From Erysipelotrichaceae bacterium (GTDB lineage Bacteria > Bacillota_I > Bacilli_A > Erysipelotrichales > Erysipelotrichaceae): a DNA stretch of 64,000 nucleotides. The stretch's first letter is position 1. Every line of letters begins with the position of its first letter. The stretch is taken from contig JAFRBQ010000015.1 of assembly GCA_017404785.1 (NCBI GenBank), positions 1 through 64,000 on the forward strand, given 5' to 3'. A program made the translations under genes and the position numbers. The notes below the pieces were generated by a model. That model was given only the letters and a program-made list of their open reading frames with translations. It did not search any database and was not told the origin of the DNA. Below are positions 28,001 through 36,748 of the stretch, piece by piece.

Positions 28001-29420
28001 CTTCTCCGGCGACTATCAGCCTAAGGCCCATCTGTTTACAAGAGAGATCTTTGGCGAAGAGAATGTCTTCAGAGCCGGCACGATTTCTACTGTCGCCGAA
28101 AAGACGGCCTTTGGTTATGTTTCTGGATATTGCGAAGAAAAAGACATCACCAATATGTCCAGAGCACAAAGACAGCGTCTTGCTTCAGGATGTGAAGGTG
28201 TCAAACGTACGACTGGCCAGCATGCTGGAGGCATCGTTGTGCTTCCTGATGATATGGAGATCGAAGATGTCACGCCGATACAATATCCGGCCAACGATAA
28301 GGATGCGGCCTGGAGATCGACCCATTTTGAATATCATGACTTCTCAGACAACCTGTTGAAATTCGATATCCTTGGCCATGTTGACCCGACAGCCATGAGA
28401 CTTTTTGAAAATATTTCCGGTATCGATGTCAAAACGATCCCGATGAATGATGAGAAAGTTCTTTCACTTTTCAATTCATCAAAGGCGCTCAATATCGTCA
28501 ATCCCAAATATCAGGAAAAGACAGGAGCCTGCGGTCTTCCGGAGTTCGGTACACTAAATACCCGTAACACTATCGAAGAGACAAGACCTAAAGTCTTCTC
28601 TGAACTCGTACAGATATCCGGTCTTTCACATGGTACCGATGTCTGGAGAGGCAATGCCCAGGATCTGATCAGAGGTGGAATCCAGCTGTCTGATGTCATA
28701 GGATGTCGTGACGATATCATGTCTTATCTGCTGTCTCACAAACTTGAGCCACTGGATGCCTTCAACATCATGGAACATGTGCGTAAAGGCAAAGGTTTAA
28801 CGGAAGATGAGGAATCCAAGATGCTGGCACATGATGTCCCGAACTGGTATATCAATTCCTGCAAGAAGATCAAATACATGTTCCCGAAAGCCCATGCGGT
28901 CGCATATTGCATCATGGCGGTCAGAGTGGCCTGGTTCAAGGTCTATCATCCTGAATACTATTATGTCTCTTATTTCTCACTGCGTTGTGATGCCTACGAG
29001 ATCGAGACTATGATAAAGGATGCAGATTCTATCTATGCCAGAATGGAAGAACTCAGAGACAAGATAAACAAGCGCGAGGCAAACAAGAAGGAAAAGGATA
29101 TCTTCGATACTCTGGAAGTCTGCTATGAAATGACTTCAAGAGGCTACAGATTGACGAATATTGATCTTTATCGTTCTTTAGCTACGGAATTCACTGTAAA
29201 TCCTGATGATCATCATGAGATAATACCACCGTTCAAGGTACTTGATGGCCTTGGTGACAACGTTGCGATTTCGATCGTTGAAGCTAGAGAAAAAGGCGAT
29301 TTCCTTTCCAAGGAAGATCTGATGGATCGTACACAGCTTTCTACGACCTTATGCAAGAAACTTGGCGATCTTGGAGTGCTTAATGGCCTTGATGAATCAA
29401 ATCAGATGACACTGTTCTAA
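25023..29420 (+). CDS. polC: DNA polymerase III PolC-type, replicative alpha subunit
   Basis: A 1465-residue gram-positive replicase. In order: N-terminal domain, OB fold (about 200-295), PHP domain start (ELHMHTKLSEMDG), inserted DEDDh proofreading exonuclease (VVFDLETTGLS with D400 and E402; VAHNAAFDYGF), rest of PHP, a zinc-binding CPKC...CPDC segment and the palm with catalytic aspartates D989 and D991 in PDIDLNFSGDY. GSRGSVGSSLVATL and TTGQHAGGIVV are family landmarks. Length is close to Bacillus PolC. Translation is coupled to rnc. Confidence 0.97.
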   Translation: MNLDIKKAIIDLYDYSDEKQRYLNNFSVVGALLKKSNKLLIIKAENDEVLPYAIYADILDYFSSPELENVKLYIKAKNQDLPIKEINLYLDEYRKRNDGFRMCVPLIDQDGFTLSYTDQNEYDQDSANIEELILFFYDLGYHKNISLKLNDSDNNQPIEVEARPQPLKRSEPVVNKNPDKPFYTRKSKEYTELKIDDLIDTLYNVKFTGEMFKIDERSTRTNTIIQTVYVKDESNAVVVKFVEGKRFNKEALKQNKEGKCAIFYGNYRFDNFANDYIFEPDQIEFIDKIDELKDDEAEKRVELHMHTKLSEMDGVSSPSEVVKAAYEMGHRGLAITDHLCLQGFHEAYGAYKGIMKSAGENKPDFKLLYGCEMNMVSPHLNIVYNANDDLLSECEYVVFDLETTGLSTEYDYIIEFGAVVMRKGTVVEEKDFFIKPPIELSANIRNLTHISENDVRNARTFAECKEEIKDFVKGRVLVAHNAAFDYGFLNSELKRIGEEPLKNSVIDTLDLSRSLLKNRRAYRLGNMCRAYNIPYDEDIAHRANYDADVLAQVFNFMLKDLAKNNINTLNELKDFQDEDAFIKNRAFHTTVLCRNQEGLKDLFKLVSISNTETLAVFGKANTKDTNSEFIAEPRIFKETINEHRKNLLIGSACFNGEVFEIASTRSKEELAKTISFYDYIEIQPLENYRFLYEDRELFDKERLKCYLKDIIDEALRQNKIVVATGDVHYVKKEEKILRDVYISAQAIGGVHHPLYIFDKEKRARQITPDQRYLNTREMLDAFSWLNDQKLIKDMVITNTNKIFDMCDNIKPFSDELRPPKIDDAIAVARRCNIIEEPFTKRNDVINADEYLREFVYYNAHRLYGDDLPEFIENRIEKELHSIISNGYGVIYFVCHLMVKRSNDDGYIVGSRGSVGSSLVATLSDITEVNPLPPHYICPKCHKLIWMKDVASGYDLPDKNCPDCGSKMNGDGQNIPFETFLGFEGDKIPDIDLNFSGDYQPKAHLFTREIFGEENVFRAGTISTVAEKTAFGYVSGYCEEKDITNMSRAQRQRLASGCEGVKRTTGQHAGGIVVLPDDMEIEDVTPIQYPANDKDAAWRSTHFEYHDFSDNLLKFDILGHVDPTAMRLFENISGIDVKTIPMNDEKVLSLFNSSKALNIVNPKYQEKTGACGLPEFGTLNTRNTIEETRPKVFSELVQISGLSHGTDVWRGNAQDLIRGGIQLSDVIGCRDDIMSYLLSHKLEPLDAFNIMEHVRKGKGLTEDEESKMLAHDVPNWYINSCKKIKYMFPKAHAVAYCIMAVRVAWFKVYHPEYYYVSYFSLRCDAYEIETMIKDADSIYARMEELRDKINKREANKKEKDIFDTLEVCYEMTSRGYRLTNIDLYRSLATEFTVNPDDHHEIIPPFKVLDGLGDNVAISIVEAREKGDFLSKEDLMDRTQLSTTLCKKLGDLGVLNGLDESNQMTLF

Positions 29421-29434
29421 AAAAGGAGAAAAAC

Positions 29435-30646
29435 ATGCTGATAGATAAATTACTTGATTATGTATCTTATGAAACAACGAGCCATGAGGAATCGGATGCT
29501 TCACCAAGCACCGAATGTCAATGGGATCTGGCCAGACACCTCAAGGAAGAACTTGAGAAACTGGGACTTCAAAAAGTTCAACTGGATGAACACTGTTATG
29601 TTTATGGCTTCCTTCCGGGAGACGATGATTATCTGACCATCGGTTTCAATGCTCATATGGATACATCAGAACAGGCTTCTGATAAGGATACTAAACCAAG
29701 AATCATTGAAAATTACGATGGTTCGGATATTAAACTGAATGATAATCTTTATACAACAGTAGAAAGATTCCCTAATCTCAAGGATTATATCGGCAAGACT
29801 ATCGTTGTTACAGATGGAAATACCTTGCTTGGAGCTGATGATAAAGCCGGAATTGCCTGCATCATGGAAACATTAGAGACTCTGATCAAGAATCCCGATA
29901 TCAAACATGGTCCGATCTGGGTATGTTTCTCTCCTGATGAAGAGATAGGCAGAGGCACAAAATACTTCAATTACGATCTGTTTAAAGTCGATTTTGCCTA
30001 TACGGTAGATGGCGATAAACCACAGAATATCGAATATGAAAACTTCAATGCAGCTACAGCTTATGTAAAAGTCAATGGTATCTCAGTTCACCCGGGATCA
30101 GCCAAGAACAAGATGGTCAATGCGATCGAAGTGGCTCATGAATTCCATTCAATGATGGATCCTGATGCCAAACCGGAAAAGACTGAAGGCTATGAAGGTT
30201 TCAACCTTTTGCTTGGTATCAAAGGTGAAGTTGCTCAATGCAATATGCAATATATAATCAGAAACCATGATTTTGATCTTCTTAATAAGCAGAAACATGA
30301 TTTCGAGATCATCAGAGACAGACTCAATGAAAAATATGGCTATGAAGTCATTGAACTGGAGCTTGTTGATTCATACCGAAATATGAAAGAAAAATTCATC
30401 GGACACGAAGAACCGATTGAACTTGTCAAGAAAGCCATGGGTGAAGTTGGACTTGAATTCAACACTGTCGCCATAAGAGGCGGAACTGATGGTGCAGCTT
30501 TGACATGGAATGGTATCCTATGCCCGAATATTGGAACCGGAGGTCAGAATTTCCATGGCGTTCATGAGTTCTGGTGCAAGGAAGATGGTGAAAAGGTAGT
30601 TGAACTGATGCTTAAAATGCTCAGTTTAGCGAAAAAATCTGCTTAA
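29435..30646 (+). CDS. pepT: Tripeptide aminopeptidase (peptidase T)
   Basis: A 403-residue M20-family zinc peptidase that removes N-terminal residues from tripeptides. Metal-site motifs are NAHMDTS, LGADDKAGIA, SPDEEIGRG, the VDGD segment and NFHGVHEF at the end; the dimerisation domain lies between. Length is standard. AAAAGGAG lies 6 nt before the ATG and the gene follows polC by 14 nt, so it can be transcribed with it. Confidence 0.95.
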   Translation: MLIDKLLDYVSYETTSHEESDASPSTECQWDLARHLKEELEKLGLQKVQLDEHCYVYGFLPGDDDYLTIGFNAHMDTSEQASDKDTKPRIIENYDGSDIKLNDNLYTTVERFPNLKDYIGKTIVVTDGNTLLGADDKAGIACIMETLETLIKNPDIKHGPIWVCFSPDEEIGRGTKYFNYDLFKVDFAYTVDGDKPQNIEYENFNAATAYVKVNGISVHPGSAKNKMVNAIEVAHEFHSMMDPDAKPEKTEGYEGFNLLLGIKGEVAQCNMQYIIRNHDFDLLNKQKHDFEIIRDRLNEKYGYEVIELELVDSYRNMKEKFIGHEEPIELVKKAMGEVGLEFNTVAIRGGTDGAALTWNGILCPNIGTGGQNFHGVHEFWCKEDGEKVVELMLKMLSLAKKSA

Positions 30647-30649
30647 CTA

Positions 30650-30679
30650 TTGAAAATAAGCGGTAAATAATAATATAAT
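30650..30679 (+). promoter_or_regulatory. Promoter of the rimP-nusA-infB operon
   Basis: TTGAAA (30650-30655) and TATAAT (30674-30679) are separated by 18 bp. The predicted start near 30686 lies immediately before the leader hairpin. Confidence 0.6.
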
Positions 30680-30691
30680 CATAAAGTAAAT

Positions 30692-30713
30692 AAGGAGCGA
30701 GAGATCGCTCCTT
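30692..30713 (+). promoter_or_regulatory. Hairpin with GAGA tetraloop in the rimP-nusA leader
   Basis: AAGGAGCGA (30692-30700) pairs perfectly with TCGCTCCTT (30705-30713) around a GNRA-type GAGA loop. It would sit at the very 5' end of the operon mRNA. The tail AATTATT is not a good T-tract, so it could be a weak pepT terminator, an mRNA-stabilising cap, or a regulatory element for NusA feedback. Confidence 0.5.
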
Positions 30714-30732
30714 AATTATTGCCAGGAGGAAT

Positions 30733-31170
30733 ATGAATCTAGAAAAAATAAATCATGCCTTGGAAAAGTTCTGTGAAGAAAAGAAGATCAGACTGTTTGA
30801 AGTTTCCTATCACAAGAGTGATCAAACTTTAAGTGTTCTGCTTGATGAAAAACTTAATATGGATGAGCTTGAACTTATCTCAAAGGATCTTTCCGATTAT
30901 CTGGATAAGTATGAGGATGAATTCGAAGACAACTACTTTCTTGATGTATCAAATGTCGGAGCTGAAAGGCCGATCAGGAACGAAGAGGAACTTGAAGCTG
31001 CGATAGGTGAATATATCTATGTCAAGACAAAGACTGAAGAGTATTATGGAACGCTCAAATCCTATACAAATGGAGTATTAAGTCTGGATGTCAAGGAAAA
31101 AAACAGAACCAAGAATGTTTCCCTGGAATACAAAAACATTAAAAAAGCGCGTTATGCCGTTAAATTCTAA
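30733..31170 (+). CDS. rimP: Ribosome maturation factor RimP
   Basis: A 145-residue factor for 30S subunit assembly. The N-terminal alpha/beta domain ends in YFLDVSNVGAERPIRNEEE, a variant of the family LEVSSPGxxRPL motif, and the C-terminal SH3-like domain carries GTLKSYTNGVLSL. AGGAGGAAT precedes the ATG. It leads the standard rimP-nusA-rnpM-ylxQ-infB-rbfA operon. Confidence 0.93.
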   Translation: MNLEKINHALEKFCEEKKIRLFEVSYHKSDQTLSVLLDEKLNMDELELISKDLSDYLDKYEDEFEDNYFLDVSNVGAERPIRNEEELEAAIGEYIYVKTKTEEYYGTLKSYTNGVLSLDVKEKNRTKNVSLEYKNIKKARYAVKF

Positions 31171-31182
31171 AGGAGAGAAAAT

Positions 31183-32937
31183 ATGAGTGGCATTAGTTTA
31201 AAAAACAAAAACTTTATCGATGGTATGAGACTTTTCGAAGAAGATCGAAAAGTTGATCCGGAATTTGTCCTTGATACATTAAAGGAGGCCATCGCCAAGA
31301 CTTATCAGAAGCACATTGATGCGCCAGAAGCAGCTGTCAGAGTAGCTATTGAAAAAAATGAACTTCATGTCTATCATCAGCTGATCGTTGTTGATGATGA
31401 GACTGAGACTTTTGATGAGACTCTGGATATTCTTTATTCCGAAGCTGTCAAGCTAAATCCTGATGTAAAAGTCGGTGATGTGATCGAAGAAGAAGTCGAT
31501 TTCAAGGAGATCGGCCGTACTTCCATCAACGTAGCCAAGCAGATGCTCAAACAGAGGATCAAGGAATATGAAAAACAGCGCGTCTATGATGAATACAAGG
31601 ACAAGGAATCAGATCTTATCTCCGGTATCATCAAGACGATTGAAGACAAGTTCATTCTTGTTGACATCAAGAATACAATCGGTATCCTGCTCAAGTCTGA
31701 ACAGATCCCTGGAGATGTCTATCGTGAAGGTCAGTCTATCAGATGCATCATCAAGGAAGTTTCCAAGAACTCCAAGGGTTCACAGGTTGTTTTGTCACGC
31801 GCTGATGCCATGTTTGTTAGAAGACTCTTTGAAAAGGAAGTTCCGGAAATCGCTCAGGGTCTTGTAGAGATCAAGGCAATCGCCAGAGATGCCGGTGAAC
31901 GTACCAAGATGGCTGTCTATTCAAGAAATGACGATGTTGATGCCATCGGTGCCTGCATCGGACCTAGAGGTTCAAGAGTTCAGGCCGTCATCGGTGAAAT
32001 CAAGGGTGAAAAAGTCGATGTCTTTGAATGGAATGACGATATCGGTGAACTGGTCAAGAATGCTTTAGCTCCTGCTGAAGTTAAAGCGTGTTTCTATGCC
32101 AATCAGATAACTGATCCAGAACTTACAGATGAAGCTATTGAAGAATACGAAAAATACAATAAACGTCCGCTTGTCGTTGTTGTAGATGATGATAAACTTT
32201 CAGTTGCCATCGGCAAGCGCGGTAAGAACGCCAAACTGGCTGTCAAACTTACCAATCGCAAGATCGATATCAAGACACAGTCCGAGATCGATGAATTAGG
32301 TCTTGATGTAGATGCTCTGGTTGAAGAATTCAAAGTTGATCAGGTAAGGATCATCAAGGAAAGAGAACAGAAGAAGTTCCTTGAACTGCAGGAAGAAGCT
32401 GCCAAGAGAAAGGCTGAATTTGATGAAGCCATGGCTGCCAATGATACAGGTTTCGATGAGACTACACTTGAAGAGATGGACGAAGGAAAAGTCGAGGAAG
32501 TCGTACAGATCCCTAACGAAAATCTAGCGAAAGCCGATGTAGCTGAAACCAAAGCTGAAGAAACTGTCAAGGAAGAAAAGGCTGAACCTAAAGCTGAGGA
32601 AAAGGTCGAAGAAGAACCTAAAACTAAGAAGGAACCTAGAAAACCTCTTACTCCTAAGACAGAATACAAGTCAAAGTTTGAAGAATTCGCTGATTCCAGC
32701 AAGAAGGAAGAAACCAAGACTGAGACCAAGAGAAGAAAGAAGAAAGATGATGAAGATCGTCGTGTAAGAGCAGAAGATCTCGAAAAGAAGGAATATGATG
32801 AGAACTTCCGTCCTGTATATACGGATGAAGAACTCGAAGAGATCGAGGCTCAGGAAGCTGAAGAAATGGAAAATTCATGGATCAACGACGATGACATCGA
32901 TTTCGATGAATACGAAGATTACTACGAGGAGAACTAA
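31183..32937 (+). CDS. nusA: Transcription termination/antitermination factor NusA with a long charged C-terminal tail
   Basis: NusA binds RNA polymerase and nascent RNA to control pausing and termination. The N-terminal domain (1-125), S1 domain (about 140-205) and two KH domains (IGACIGPRGSRVQAVIGE and SVAIGKRGKNAKLAVKL) cover roughly 385 residues. The remaining ~200 residues are Glu/Lys/Thr-rich with EEKAEPKAEEKVEEE-type repeats and an acidic end (DDIDFDEYEDYYEEN). Bacillus NusA ends near 370, so this tail is an addition. AAAGGAG lies 7 nt before the ATG. Confidence 0.96.
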   Translation: MSGISLKNKNFIDGMRLFEEDRKVDPEFVLDTLKEAIAKTYQKHIDAPEAAVRVAIEKNELHVYHQLIVVDDETETFDETLDILYSEAVKLNPDVKVGDVIEEEVDFKEIGRTSINVAKQMLKQRIKEYEKQRVYDEYKDKESDLISGIIKTIEDKFILVDIKNTIGILLKSEQIPGDVYREGQSIRCIIKEVSKNSKGSQVVLSRADAMFVRRLFEKEVPEIAQGLVEIKAIARDAGERTKMAVYSRNDDVDAIGACIGPRGSRVQAVIGEIKGEKVDVFEWNDDIGELVKNALAPAEVKACFYANQITDPELTDEAIEEYEKYNKRPLVVVVDDDKLSVAIGKRGKNAKLAVKLTNRKIDIKTQSEIDELGLDVDALVEEFKVDQVRIIKEREQKKFLELQEEAAKRKAEFDEAMAANDTGFDETTLEEMDEGKVEEVVQIPNENLAKADVAETKAEETVKEEKAEPKAEEKVEEEPKTKKEPRKPLTPKTEYKSKFEEFADSSKKEETKTETKRRKKKDDEDRRVRAEDLEKKEYDENFRPVYTDEELEEIEAQEAEEMENSWINDDDIDFDEYEDYYEEN

Positions 32938-33195
32938 ATGAAGAAGATCCCAATGCGCAGATGTTTGGCTACCAATGAATCATTTCCAAAGAAGGAACTT
33001 TTGCGTATTGTAAGAACTCCTGAAGGGGAAGTCAGAGTAGATCAGACAGGTAAACTAAATGGTAAAGGTGCTTATATTTCCAGAAGCAAAGAAGCTCTGG
33101 AGATAGCCAGAAAAAAGAAAGTTTTCGATCGGGCTTTGGAAATCGCAGTACCTGAAGAAATATATGAGGAGATTTCAAGGATCATAAATGGATAA
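32938..33195 (+). CDS. rnpM: RNase P modulator RnpM (YlxR family)
   Basis: An 85-residue RNA-binding protein of the YlxR family, reported in Bacillus to bind and modulate RNase P. The family sequence is clear: MRRCLATNESFPKKELLRI, RTPEGEVRVD and NGKGAYISRS. The ATG follows the nusA stop directly, with GGAG inside the end of nusA; the end overlaps ylxQ by 8 nt. Confidence 0.92.
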   Translation: MKKIPMRRCLATNESFPKKELLRIVRTPEGEVRVDQTGKLNGKGAYISRSKEALEIARKKKVFDRALEIAVPEEIYEEISRIING

Positions 33196-33475
33196 TATCC
33201 TTAATATCCTTGGTTTGGCCTACAGGGCCAAGAAAGTCGTTCTAGGCGAAGAAGTATTGAACAGGATCAGTAAGGTCAGGATCATGTTTCTGGCTTCTGA
33301 TCTGTCTGTAAAAAGCCGGGAACGCTATGAAAAAAAGTGTTTTTATTACAATATCGAACATATTGATTCTTACAGTGGTGGAGAACTGTCTTCAGCAATG
33401 GGAAGAAACAATATCAAGGTTCTGGGCATCACTGATGAAGGTTTTGCTCAAAGCATAAGAAAGAAGATCAGGTGA
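33188..33475 (+). CDS. ylxQ: L7Ae-family RNA-binding protein YlxQ
   Basis: A 95-residue protein of the ribosomal L7Ae/L30e/S12e family that binds kink-turn RNA. Visible features are [33 protein letters not shown] and ALGIT-like [13 protein letters not shown]. Length and operon place match YlxQ. Its exact role in translation is not established. AAGGAG-type sites occur before both this gene and infB. Confidence 0.88.
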   Translation: MDNILNILGLAYRAKKVVLGEEVLNRISKVRIMFLASDLSVKSRERYEKKCFYYNIEHIDSYSGGELSSAMGRNNIKVLGITDEGFAQSIRKKIR

Positions 33476-33488
33476 AGGAGGAAATAGT

Positions 33489-35324
33489 ATGGCTAAACAG
33501 ACTTATAAAAAACATTTGAATAGAAAATCTAATAAACCAAACAATCAGATTTTTGAAAAGAAAAAAGAAGATAAGGTAACAGCTATTACTTATGAAGAAG
33601 GAATCACTGTCGGTGATCTGGCTAATAAACTGCACAGGAATTCCGGTGAAATAATCAAAATCCTGTTCATGCTAGGAAAGATGGTTACGATAAACTCTTC
33701 ACTGGATGATGAAAATGTCGAACTCATCTGTATGGAATACAATGTCGATGCAACTAAAGAAGAACCTAAAGAGGATGAAACTCTTCTGGATACAGAAGAA
33801 GATGATCCTACGGATCTTGTTGAAAGAGCACCGATTGTTACGATCATGGGTCACGTTGACCATGGTAAGACAACTTTACTGGACTATATCCGTAATTCAA
33901 GAGTTGTTGAAGGCGAATTCGGTGGTATCACTCAGCACATTGGTGCCTATCAGGTAAAGGTCAATGATAAACTGGTAACCTTCCTTGATACACCGGGACA
34001 CGAAGCTTTCACAGCCATGAGAGCCCGTGGTGCATCAGTCACCGATATTGCGATCATTGTTGTTGCGGCTGATGACGGTGTCATGCCTCAGACGATCGAA
34101 GCTGTTGACCATGCCAAGGCGGCTGGTGTTCCGATCATTGTTGCCGTAAACAAGATGGATAAACCTGGTGCCAATCCGGAAAAAGTCAAGAATGCCATGT
34201 CCGAACTTGGACTGATGCCAGAAGAATGGGGCGGCGATACGATCTATGTTGAATGTTCAGCAAAGACCGGTATGGGCGTCAAGGATATTCTGGAAACGAT
34301 CCTCGTCGTTGCGGAAGTTAGAGACCTCAAAGCTAATCCTAAAAAGCTCGCTACAGGCACAGTTATTGAAGCTAAGCTCGATAAGGGCAGAGGACCTGTT
34401 ACGACCTTGCTTATTCAGAATGGCTGTCTCAGACAGTCAGATTCAGTTGTCGTAGGTACATGTTACGGTAAAGTCAGAAAGATGACCAATGACCTTGGTC
34501 AGGAAATAACTGAGGCTTTGCCAGGCACACCAGTAGAGATCATCGGTCTTAATGATGTTCCAGTCGCTGGCGATAATTTCAAGGTCTTTGAAGATGATAA
34601 GGATGCCAGAGCTGTAGCTCAGGCCAGAGCCCGTGCAAAGTTGGAGAAAGATAGAAATGCCAGTGCAGCGATGACTCTTGATGATCTTAAGGCGCAGATC
34701 GATGCCGGCGATGTAAAAGAGATCCCGGTCATCGTTAAGTCCGATGTAACAGGTACAGCAGAAGCTGTTGCCTCATCTTTAAGCAAGATCGACGTAGGTG
34801 GTGTAAAGGTCAATGTCATAAGACATGCCGCCGGTACGATAAATGAATCAGATGTCATTCTGGCTTCTGTTTCGCATGCTGTGATCTATGGCTTTAACGT
34901 CAGGCCTGATGCCAATGTCAGAAAGAAAGCTCAGGATGAAGGCGTCGATATCAGACTTCACAACATCATCTATAAGGCTGTTGAGGAAATGGAAGCTGCC
35001 ATGAAGGGTATGCTGGCACCGGTCTACAAGGAAGTCATCATCGGCCAGGCCGAAGTAAGAAAGACCTATAAGGTATCAAAGATCGGTACGATCGCTGGCT
35101 GTATGGTCACTGAAGGAAAGATTCAGAGAGATTGCGGTATCAGACTGATCAGAGACGGTATCGTCATCTATACCGGCAAACTTGGTTCACTTAGAAGATT
35201 TGAAAATGATGCAAAGGAAGTTGCTGAAGGATATGAATGTGGTATGACCATTGAAAACTTCAACGACATCAAGGAAATGGATATCATCGAAGGCTATGTT
35301 GACCAGGAGGTCAAACCTGAATAA
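33489..35324 (+). CDS. infB: Translation initiation factor IF-2
   Basis: A 611-residue GTPase that places fMet-tRNA on the 30S subunit. The N-terminal region is short (about 115 residues) with the IF2-N motif [21 protein letters not shown]1 is GHVDHGKT at 121-128, with DTPGHEAF (G3) and NKMDKPGA (G4). The C-terminal domains and the final beta barrel are complete. The ATG follows GAAGGAGGA. The stop overlaps rbfA (TAATG). Confidence 0.97.
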   Translation: MAKQTYKKHLNRKSNKPNNQIFEKKKEDKVTAITYEEGITVGDLANKLHRNSGEIIKILFMLGKMVTINSSLDDENVELICMEYNVDATKEEPKEDETLLDTEEDDPTDLVERAPIVTIMGHVDHGKTTLLDYIRNSRVVEGEFGGITQHIGAYQVKVNDKLVTFLDTPGHEAFTAMRARGASVTDIAIIVVAADDGVMPQTIEAVDHAKAAGVPIIVAVNKMDKPGANPEKVKNAMSELGLMPEEWGGDTIYVECSAKTGMGVKDILETILVVAEVRDLKANPKKLATGTVIEAKLDKGRGPVTTLLIQNGCLRQSDSVVVGTCYGKVRKMTNDLGQEITEALPGTPVEIIGLNDVPVAGDNFKVFEDDKDARAVAQARARAKLEKDRNASAAMTLDDLKAQIDAGDVKEIPVIVKSDVTGTAEAVASSLSKIDVGGVKVNVIRHAAGTINESDVILASVSHAVIYGFNVRPDANVRKKAQDEGVDIRLHNIIYKAVEEMEAAMKGMLAPVYKEVIIGQAEVRKTYKVSKIGTIAGCMVTEGKIQRDCGIRLIRDGIVIYTGKLGSLRRFENDAKEVAEGYECGMTIENFNDIKEMDIIEGYVDQEVKPE

Positions 35325-35650
35325 TGGCGCGTATCAATAAAATAGATTCGATCCTGCAAAGAGAGATCTCTGTTATAATCTCGCAGGAAATAAATGACCC
35401 TAAGCTTGGCTTTCCAACAGTAACGGAAGTTGATGTAGCTCCGGATCTAAGGACTGCCAAAGTCTATGTCTCATTTCTGGGTAAGAACTATATGAAAAGA
35501 GATGGTCTGGATGCTTTAAGAAGGGCCAAGGGTCATATCAAATCCGAGTTGGCTAAAAGAGTAAGCATGCGCAGGATCCCGGATCTTACATTCATTGTTG
35601 ATGATACTCTTGATAAGGCCGAAAGAATCGACAATATCTTAAGTAAATAA
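35324..35650 (+). CDS. rbfA: Ribosome-binding factor A
   Basis: A 108-residue KH-like factor for 16S rRNA 5' maturation and cold adaptation. Family motifs are LQREISVIISQEINDPKLG, VTEVDVAPDLRTAKVYVSFLG and RRIPDLTFIVDDTLDKAERID. The start overlaps the infB stop by 1 nt. It ends the operon and is followed by a strong terminator. Confidence 0.95.
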   Translation: MARINKIDSILQREISVIISQEINDPKLGFPTVTEVDVAPDLRTAKVYVSFLGKNYMKRDGLDALRRAKGHIKSELAKRVSMRRIPDLTFIVDDTLDKAERIDNILSK

Positions 35651-35672
35651 AGTGCTTTTAAGCACTTTTTTA
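35650..35672 (+). terminator. Intrinsic terminator of the nusA-rbfA operon
   Basis: AAGTGCT (35650-35656) pairs with AGCACTT (35661-35667) around TTTA, followed by a run of T to 35671. It starts at the rbfA stop codon. Confidence 0.85.
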
Positions 35673-35686
35673 ATGAAAGGAAAAGT

Positions 35687-36679
35687 ATGAACACTGCTAA
35701 AATCGATCTGCATCTTCATCTTGATGGTTCACTTAATATCATGTGGGCCTATAAAAAGGCAATTCAAAGAAACGTAGTTGAAAAGAATACTACCTTTGAA
35801 GAATTCTATGATCTGTTGTTTTCCAATAATGGTTTTCATTCCGCTCAAAGCATCAGGAAGTTTGAACTGGTCTGTGATCTTTTACAGGATTATGAAGATC
35901 TGGAAGATGCTTCATATGATCTCGCCAGAAGAATGAATGATCTTGGCATTATCTATACAGAGATAAGATTTGCATCGCAACAGCACTGTAAAAAAGGTTT
36001 AAGTCAATATGAAGCCTTGAAGGCAGTGATAGATGGCGCCAATAGAGCCATGAATGAATATCCGATCAAAGTTGGTATTATAAACTGTCTGATGCATAAG
36101 GGCGACAGCGCTTCCTTCAACTATAAAGAAAATATGGAAACGATCGAAGTGACTGAACAGCTTATTGGCAAAGGAGCTGTCGGACTCGATCTGGCAGGTT
36201 TTGAAAACAACTGTGATTACAATGAATATGCACCATTATTCAAAATCGCAAAGAAAAAAGGTATTCCTTTCACGATGCATGCAGGAGAGATGGGCATCGG
36301 TGAACATATACTCGATGCCTTGAAAATGGAACCAGACCGCATAGGCCATGGCATAAACTGCATTCAGGATGAAAGATACATCAGAGCCTTGTATGAAAGA
36401 CAGATTCCTTTGGAGGTATGTGTATCTTCAAATGTAAAAGTTGACAGAAATTATGCTTCTCATCCGATCAGAGAAATGATCGAAAGGGGACTTAAAGTCA
36501 CAATAAATACCGACAACATGATTTTCTCAAGAACCGATACAGTGAACGAACATAATCAATTGAGAATGATCGGTCTTGATGATGAAACACTTATGAAGTG
36601 TACAATGAATGCTTTAGATGCTGCATTCTGTGATGAAAAGACAAAACAGGAACTTAAAGACAAGATCTTATTACCATAA
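35687..36679 (+). CDS. add: Adenosine deaminase
   Basis: A 330-residue zinc-dependent TIM-barrel enzyme that converts adenosine to inosine, feeding Hpt salvage. Zinc ligands H9 and H11 are in DLHLHLDGS, H198 is in MHAGE with E201 as the proton shuttle, RIGHGINC gives the next His, and INTDN carries the final Asp. Length fits. AAAGGA lies 6 nt before the ATG. Confidence 0.93.
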   Translation: MNTAKIDLHLHLDGSLNIMWAYKKAIQRNVVEKNTTFEEFYDLLFSNNGFHSAQSIRKFELVCDLLQDYEDLEDASYDLARRMNDLGIIYTEIRFASQQHCKKGLSQYEALKAVIDGANRAMNEYPIKVGIINCLMHKGDSASFNYKENMETIEVTEQLIGKGAVGLDLAGFENNCDYNEYAPLFKIAKKKGIPFTMHAGEMGIGEHILDALKMEPDRIGHGINCIQDERYIRALYERQIPLEVCVSSNVKVDRNYASHPIREMIERGLKVTINTDNMIFSRTDTVNEHNQLRMIGLDDETLMKCTMNALDAAFCDEKTKQELKDKILLP

Positions 36680-36748
36680 GTAAAACAAAAAATATTTATG
36701 ACAATTAAGTAGCAATCCTTAGTCAAAGATAGAGAATTCTATAGACAG

